Source: Aidingimonas halophila (GTDB taxonomy: Bacteria; Pseudomonadota; Gammaproteobacteria; Pseudomonadales; Halomonadaceae). From it: a stretch of 64,000 nt of DNA. Below, in pieces: positions 37,801 to 46,800 of the stretch. The stretch is from the NCBI RefSeq assembly GCF_900106955.1, contig NZ_FNNI01000006.1:124001-188000 (forward strand), in the 5' to 3' direction. The notes beneath the pieces are model-generated. The model was not told where the DNA came from. It saw only the letters and a list, made by a program, of their open reading frames with translations, and did not search any database. Numbering within the stretch: the stretch's first letter is position 1; every line of letters starts with the position of its first letter. The translations under genes were made by a program, and so were the position numbers.

Positions 37801-40800
37801 CCGGCATCCAGCGTACTGGCATGGCCGGCCTCGGAGGCTCCGACATAGGCATGAGTCTGTGCATTGGAGGTCATTACCGAGACTGACCCCGCCAATGCGG
37901 TCCCCCCCAGCGAGCCGGTCGCCGCGGTCACACCTGTGGTCAGATCCTGCTTGGCGTGAACATCAATATCGCCATCCGTCGTCAGATGACTGCCCAGCAC
38001 TTCCGCCCTGGCGATGGGGTCGATCAGCCCGACGGCCAACGACGCGCCCGCAGCGACACTGCCCGCACTGACGGCGCCTACCACGAAGCGGGAATCAATG
38101 TCATTGTGAGCATCGATATCGATATTCCCGGCATCGATACGGGCATCTTCCGTATAGGCATGCGTATCCAGGTTGAGACTCACGGCGCCCGCGGAACCGG
38201 CGGCACCCAAGCCGCCCACACTGACGCCCACGACGACACTGGTAAGATCCAGGTCGCTGCTCGCCTCGACGACGACGCTACCTTGCGCCTCGATATCGAT
38301 GTCGTCATCCGACTGACCACGGACATACGCTGTCGTCTGATGATTCATCAACGACGTATCGACACCGGCCACCGGCGACAGGCCGCCACTAATATTGGCC
38401 GAACCACCACCACTGTCACCCGCGCCGTGATGCAACGCACGCGCCACCACATCACCCTGGCTCTCCACCTTGGCGGCATCGATATACGCGTCCGTGCTAC
38501 CGGCAATGCCGTCGACGGTAACATTCGCTGCCAGACCGCCCCCGACGGATGCGGCGACGGAAACGGCGAAACTCGTGAATTCCGACTGGCTGGTGGCCGA
38601 TACCATTACGCCGCTGCGGGCTTCTTCATCGTAGCTACCGTCGCCCCAACGCTGGGCCATATTGATGGCCCCCCCATTGGTACGTGCCACGACGTCGGCA
38701 CCTCCGCCGATCCAGGCTTGGGTATCGGTTTCCATCAGGTCGACACCGACACTCCCGCCGACGGCGGCGATCCCGACCGATACCGTACCGACGACGATGA
38801 TATTGCGATCGTGACTGTCGGCATGAACGAATACACTGCCATCGGCCGTTACGCTGCCACCATCGATCCAGGCCTGTACATCGTTACCGATCAATGCGCT
38901 GACGGCGTTGGCGGCAACCGACCCGAAGGTGCCATAGCTGACACCCGCCACCACATTCAAGCCTACCGCCGTGGAGTCGGCTTCGACCCGCAAATCACCG
39001 CCTTGCTCTGTTTCCAGGTCGGCGTCGGTGACCCCCGCCCGGATCGTGTTGGCGATATCGTTGTAGGCAACCGTCAGGCCGACCGAGGCGCCCTTGACGG
39101 CCACCGACACCTGGCCGGCGGCAGAGATGATCGAACTGTTGTCATCGGCATCGAGATGAATATCGCCGTTGGTCGCCGTAACAGCAGCGTCATCAATATC
39201 CGCTTCGACGACCTTGCGCGTGAAGTTGAGCGAGGTGGAACCGGCAATGGCGGCGAACCCGGCGACCGATGCACCGAGGACGTAGCTACTGATCGAGGAT
39301 TCGGAGTCGGCGTCGAGAAGTACGCTCTGCGTCGTGATATCGGCTCCGTTCTCGATCCGTGCCGAGACCAGGTTGGTCTGATCCTCGCCGCTGTCCCCCG
39401 GGTTACCGCCCATGTAGTTGTATGACATGTACCCCGACAGGGCGAAGGCCCCTGCCGCACCGACGGCCACGGTGAAGGAGTTCATACCGATTTCGTCCCT
39501 GGCCGCGACCTGGACGTCACCTTGCAAGGCCTCGACGGTCGCCCCATCGATCACCGCCTCGGCACTGCTACGCAGCCAGTTGAGCGAGAGCGCACCGTTG
39601 ATGGCGGCCTTGCCCGCCCCGGCACCGCTCAACGCGAAGCTGAACACCTGGTCGCCCGCCGATGTGGGGTCGGGAACCGCCTGGTCCTCGTCACCGGTAT
39701 CGACATCTTCGGGACTGTTGACGTCATCATCGCCGACATCGCCTGACTGAGTCAGGTCATCATTGTCGATGATCGATTCGCTCGTGACCTTGCGCATCTC
39801 GGCAAGGACCTTGACATCGCCATCAGTGGCCGTCACTTCGGTATCGCTGCCGGCAATCGTTGCAATGACCGCGGAATTGATATCATTGGTCGCGGATGCT
39901 GCCGCCAACGCTGCGCCCCCGGCACCACTGGCCGCCCCGGCCACGTTGATCGTGATCGGTGCAACGCCGGCGAGGACGGAAACGCTGTCCCCGCTGACAT
40001 CCGCGCCATTGAGGATTTGTGCCTTGACGTCATGCTTGACGAAGTTGATACCCACGGACCCCGCCAACGCCACCTTGCCGGCCCCTGCACCGCCGGCACT
40101 GAGGTTGAACAGCGTGCTGGTGCCCTGAGCATCGACGCTGACGCTGCCTCCATCGACACCATCGTGATTGGCCGTGACATCGGCATTATCGATGACGGCG
40201 GCGACTTCACCGGCATTGGCCTTGGTTTCGTCATTGGCGGTGCGCATGTCCTGAGACGGGTCGTTGCCTTCATCGGACTGCAGTGATCGCGACGGATTGC
40301 TGGGGTCGCCACCGATATAGTTGAAGGAAATCGCGGCGCCGCCGCCAACCTTGCCGGCACCGGCGACCCCGAAGGCAAAGTTGAGGATTTGCGAGTTGTC
40401 GCGAGCAATGACATCGACATCGCCATCCGCCTCGACGGTGGCACCTCCACTGATTTCGGAACGCACCGAGGTGCGTAACCAGTTGAGGCCGACGGCCCCC
40501 GCACCGGCCGCCGATCCGCCACCAGCGCCGGCGAAGCTGATGTTGATGATGCCGGCACTCATGTCGAGATTGCTGGTATCGCGTTTCGCAATGCCGGCTT
40601 CATCCTCATCCTCTTCCTTATCGGGATCGTCCTCGGTCCCGTAGGAGGCGAGGTCGATATCCAGTCCGACACTGGCGAGGTCGAAGTCTTCCCGGGCGGA
40701 TTCATCGGCCAGGCCGGCGAGCACCTGCATGTCGCCCCCAATGTCCAACGACCCACCGCGCACACTGGCCACGATGTCATTATCGAGCTGGGCCGTACTG

Positions 40801-43800
40801 GCCGACAGCCCACCGGCCACCTTACCGGCACCGGCGGCACCCAGCGCGATGACCACCAGACGGCTGGTGTCTTCGGCCTGAACGGTCAGCGCTCCGCCCG
40901 TTTCCAGCTCGGCGTTACCGAGAATCTGGGCACGCGTTTCGCCGCTGACATAGTTGACGGTGACTGCCCCGGCCAGACCGACCTTGCCGGCTGCCGCGCC
41001 ACCGAGCGCAACGGAGACCAACAGCGTATCGGCGACGGCATCGACCAGCACGTCGCCTTCGGTATCGATGACGCCGCCATCGATCTCGGCCACCTGATCG
41101 ATGGTCACGAAATTGGTGCTGACGCTACCGGCGATAGCCGCCTTGCCGGACCCTGATCCGGCCCCACTGATCACGATCAATTGAGCGCGATCGTTGGCCA
41201 CCACGTTCAGGTCACCACCGGCGTCCTCGATATCCGTGTCGATGACGCGAGCTTTCAGTGCCTTGTCGATCATGTTGACCGACACACTACCGGCCCCGGC
41301 CACTTTCTGGCTGGCACCGATGCCGAGCGCCAGGCTACGAATCAGCCCTTCGCCCGTCGCGGAGACGGCGACGTCGTCGGCATCGAGCAAGCGACTGCCT
41401 TCCAATGTGGCGGTCGTTGCTTGATCGATGGAATTGACGGCAATGCCAGCCCCCATTCCGACCGATCCACCGCCTCCCACGGCACCGGCAAGCGTCCAAA
41501 GGCTGGCACGATCGTTGGCGGCTATCGCGACATCGGCCTGGTCGCCCCCGGCGAGCGCTATATAGGTGTCATGCAGCGACGCTGAGGTCGTGTTGTTGAC
41601 GATATTGACGCCGATCGTGCCGGCCAACCCGACACCCTTGGAACCGGTGGCAATGCCCGCCGAGCCGGCGAGCGAGACGATCAGCGCCTCGCTGTCGGCC
41701 GTTACGGCCAGGCTATCTGCCGATAGCGCTATGTCATTGTCGTCGTTGCCCCAGTCACTGCCGAGTGCTGCCGCTTCGGCTTCGACGTCATGTTCGATGT
41801 AAGCGACCGTTGCGGACCCACCGACGCCACCTCTGCCACTGAATGAGGCGGCACCGGATACCAGGATGGTATTGGCGGCATCACGCGCATTGACACTGAC
41901 ATCGCCCAGGTCGCCTTCATCGATGGTGAGCAGGCGTGCATTGACGCTACGCATCGATACCAGCGCGCTGGCCGACCCGGAAACGCCGATACCCTTCTGA
42001 CTTCCGGCAACCGCCAGCGCGGCTGATGAAATGACACTCCAGCCCGTCCGTTCTGCGTCGACCGCCAGCGAGCCGGTCACCAGAGAGGCCACGTTGTCGA
42101 CAAGCGCTTCGGTATGGCCATTCTGCACCGCAATCGACGCTGCGCCGGCCACGCCGACATCATTGCTGCTCCCCTCGCCGAGCGTCAGCGCACCGCCCCC
42201 CGACAACATACCGAGATGGGTATCGTCGTTGGCCGCAACCGAGACGTCACCTTCGGCCTCGAAGGCATCGAGACCGCGGATGGTGGCCGAGGCGTTGTCG
42301 TCACCGACGTGGACGATGGCCGAACCGGCCAGACCGACGCCCGTGCTGCTCTGACCGCCTGAGCCACCGCCACTGCTCTTCCCCAGTTTGCCCTGGAGCT
42401 CGGCGATGACATTATCGTAATTGGCCTGGTTGTTGGGCCATTTCCCGGGGTCGTCCCCGCTACCGCCCCCGGAGCCACCGGACGACGACTGGGACGACTT
42501 GCCGCCGGCAGCGGCACCGGCAATGGCCAGGTCGATGACCACGCCGCCGTTATCGGCGCCGACCTCGACATCGCCACCGATCAGGATCGAACCGTCGCGG
42601 GTATCGTCGTCACCGGCACTGCCGATCAGGGCGTGCGTATCACGTTCGAGCACGGTTACGCCGACCGATGCGCCGATGCCGACCGAATCGCTCTTGGTAA
42701 TACCGCCGACCAGATTGATCAGATAACTGTCATCATTGGCGCTGACACGTAGCGCAGGATTATCGCTGTCATCGCCGACGCTGCCGTCACCGATATGCAT
42801 GGAGACATTGTCTCCAATAGTGGCGTGCGTTTCGTTCTGGACGACATTGGCCACCGCCGAGGCATTGAAGCCGACTTGACCGGCCTTGCCGCCGGACGCA
42901 CCAATGCCCAGCGCGAGACTGCCGTTATCGGCGGTGACATCCAGACTATCGGCCACGAGGTCCACACCGGATTCGATTTCCGCCGTGGCGTTGCTACCCA
43001 GGACATTGGCGGTCAGGGCCGCCCCGATCGCGGAACCGTCCGAGCTGCTGCCGAGCCCGGGTTTCTTGATGATGGCGTCTTTCCATTTCTTGCTGAACTC
43101 GCCGGCGCCACCGATGCCGGGAAGCTGCAAGTTACCCACGGCGGTAAAGAGGTCGTTGGCATTGCTGGCTGTGACGGAGACATCCTGCCCATCATCCGGA
43201 TCGATATCGTCGACATTCACGTCCGTGTCATCACCGAGATTGACGTTAGCGCCATCGCGGATACGAGCATCGCTGTCCTGGTTGAGCAGGAAGACGTTGG
43301 CGGCACCGGCAATCGCCAGTTTCTCGCCCGAGGCCGTCGCTTGCGTCCAACTGTCGAAACTGCTGTTAAGGCCGAAATTGGTGGTCAGGTATCCGGAAAT
43401 GGTGGAGACCAGATCCGGAATCTGCTGCTCGAGCGGGGTACCCAGTTTCTCCCAGCGATCGCCGTCGAAATCCTCCTGACTCAGATCGACATCACGTTCA
43501 TCACTATCGCCCACGAACTGGTAGACATTACCCGCTTCGCCGCCGGCACTATGGTCCTTGTCGACCAGAACGGTGTCATCTTCTACGAGATCAACGGGAT
43601 CTTCCGCATCGCTCAGATAATCGACGTTTTCCTCGTCATCCTCGAAAAATTCCTTGATGGAAGAATAGAGATTGGCACCGAAAACGCTGTCGAGATCCAC
43701 TTCATTCAGACTTTCGGCATTGACGGCAATCGCCTCGTCGGCATTGAGGTCGACATTGCCCATGATGTCGGCATGGGCATGGTTGTCGAGATAACCGACG

Positions 43801-46800
43801 CTGATGGCCCCGGACACCGCCACCTTGGCGGTTTGATCCGGCGTATCCTGATTCTCTTGCTCGCTCTGCTTGTTATCGCGATTGTCGCCCGTCGGTGACG
43901 CACTGGAATCACGGCCATCGACCAGAGAGGAACTGACACTACTCTTGAGGGGGTTACTGCTACTGCTCTGCCCGGCACTGGTGTCTTTCGCCGCTGTCCC
44001 CGAGGCACTCACGTTGGGACGATGGCTACTGATGGCATCGACACTGACCTCTCCCTCGGCATCGATGGTCGTGCGTACATCGCTATCCGAGCCGAGACGG
44101 GCATCGGCCTCATTGATATCCACGGATACGGCAATCGCCGCAGCCAGGTCCAATGACTCGCCATTATTTCCACTACTCGGGGAGAGCTTCTCCCCGATCT
44201 GGTCGATCTTGAGCGTTTCACTGAGCTGATCCGCCCATTCGCCGATCTTGTCCTTGAGTGGCGAAAACGGTGCCTCTTTGGCACTGCTGACCGCATCGTC
44301 CTTGCTCTTTTCCAGCCCATCGACCAATCCTGATGGGCTGCTGGGCACCGTGCCGGCACTGGCGGATACGCCGTTGGATGTCTTGGGTATGTAGGAGAAA
44401 TAGGAACCGGAGATACTTTCCTTGCGCGTTTCGGCGTCAACGATGACATCGCCACCGGCCTCGATATCACCGGCCAGTTGGGCTTCCGTATCCCCGGTTT
44501 CCACATTCACTGCACCGGCCAGCCCAACCTTGCCCTTGCTCGAGGCCGACGTGGCCGACGTACTGTTGCGATCGACGGTCAGTGCAGCGACTTCCACATC
44601 GCCACCCGCGGAGATTATCGCATCGTCCCGGACCATGGCGCGCGATTCGGTCACCAGCACACTCACCGCCATCGAACCCGCGAACCCGCCTTTGCCATCC
44701 GGGGCGGCCGACACAGTCTGCGTCGTATCGACGCTGGAATGAATGGTGACATGACCGCCTTCAATATCATTGTCACCATCCTCAATACCTTCGGCATTCA
44801 ACTCACCGCTTATATCGATATTGGAGCGTGCGATAAGCGTGCTGACGGAGACACCCACCCCTACGGCGGTGTCGGGCGATACGGAGGCCGACAGTTCGAT
44901 ATCGCCATCGATATCGATGTTGCGTTGGGCATTGAGCACGGCATCACTGCCGATATCGATGGAGGTGTCGGCAATCAACGTGGAAATGCTGCCGAACAGC
45001 GACAGCCCCTCGACAAAGGCGAGTGGCTCATTGGCGGCCCCATCGATGACGGCATTGCCGGTATCCACGTTGTAAAGCGAGCGGTCCGGATCGACGACCC
45101 GTGCATCAACAGCAATATCGTGGGCATCCAATGTCGCATCACCGATGGTGACCGATAGATCGAACACCCCGACATCGACGAAGCTGTTGCTGGGCGTGCC
45201 GTTGAGGAAGCCCGTTGGCTGGGCATGGAGGTCGATATCGCCGTCACCGGCATCGAGCGTGGAACCATCGTCAATTTCGATGACCGACGCCTCGAGGGTC
45301 AAATCACCGCCATTGGTGACCAACGATGACTGGTAACCGGAGGTTCCGAGGACACGGACGGCATTGGCGGCCAGAGCGAGGTCATGCCCCTCGGTGCCGA
45401 TGCGTGCCCCATCGAGGGTTAGCACGCCATCTGCAGCCAGAGTTACGGCATGATCGATCGCAGTGTCGTTGACGCCGTCGTCCAGGGTAACGTCGCCATC
45501 CCAGGCATAGGTCAGCTCGGACTCGCCGCTGACATCCACGGCCCCGAAGGCATCGAGGGAGCCGCCCTGATCCTGCGCCGATGCCATGACCTGCACATGG
45601 TCGTCCGTGTTGTGGCTGGTAACGTCGACCGTTTCACTGTCGGTATTCAATTCCTGAATCCGGATGTCGAACTCGGTCACCGTACCCGTATTGTTGGAGC
45701 CCACCAACTCGCCTTGCGACGACGTTGCCAGACGCAACGATTCGCCATCGAAATCGCCGGCGTCCAGTGTGGTCTCACCGGCGCCGTCGCTGACCGATAA
45801 GTCCGCGATCTCGATACCGCGATAGTCGCTGATCGTGTTGTCGTCATCAGGATCGAATGCCAGCTCGCCATTACCGAGCGTCATGTCTTCATCGTGTCTG
45901 ACGATCAGGGTATCGGCACCGTCCCCGCCAGCGATGTCATGCTCCGCAGCACCGGCCAGCTCGAAGCGGTCGTCACCGCGGCTACCGGTCAAGGTATAGG
46001 CGCCGCTGCCCAGCATCTGCATGTCGACGCCGCCGACCTGGAATTCATCGCTCTGCCAGGCGTCACCGGCACTATTCATCGACATGCCGAGGGCGTTAGC
46101 CAGCACCTCGACGGGATGGTCACCCTCATCGGCCTCGGGCAGATCGATGCTCAGATCGCCGTCACCGCCGGCGGTATCCTCGACGACCCAGCGGCCGTCG
46201 GCACGATCGACACGAGATTCGATCCCCTCGACGGCATCGAAGATCTCGACCAGATCGCCCAGCGTCCGTGCGCTGTCCAGCGCGACCGTCGTGGTCTCTC
46301 CATTGCTGGACGTGATATCCAGTGAGAGCGCCCCCTGCAGCTCGCTGCCCTCGCCGCTGTCATCGTCGTAATCGCTCAGGGACTGGCCGTCATCCTCGGC
46401 GGAGAAGATCGTCTCGAACTCATCGGTCGACATCAGATCCGCCAGCGCGGTGGAATCGTCCACGCCGGTGTAATCACCGGCATCGACGGTGACATCGCCG
46501 GTACTGTCTTCATCCGTTTCCACCGCAATGCTGTCGATGGCTTCGTAGGAGGAATCGGTCTCGCTATCGTTGCTGTCGGTCAGCGTGAAGGATTCGCCGT
46601 CGAGCGTGACATCGGTGATGTCATCCGCCAGTTCCAGACGCAACTCGTCATCACCGGCGCCGCCGGTGACCGTATTCTCTCCGGCGCCCGCAATCAGGGT
46701 GTTATCCCCGGCCACGGCATTGATTTCGGTCTCCCCCCGGCCGCCGACCAGGGTGTCGTCACCGCTGCTGCCTTCGAGATAGACACTGCCCTGATAGTCG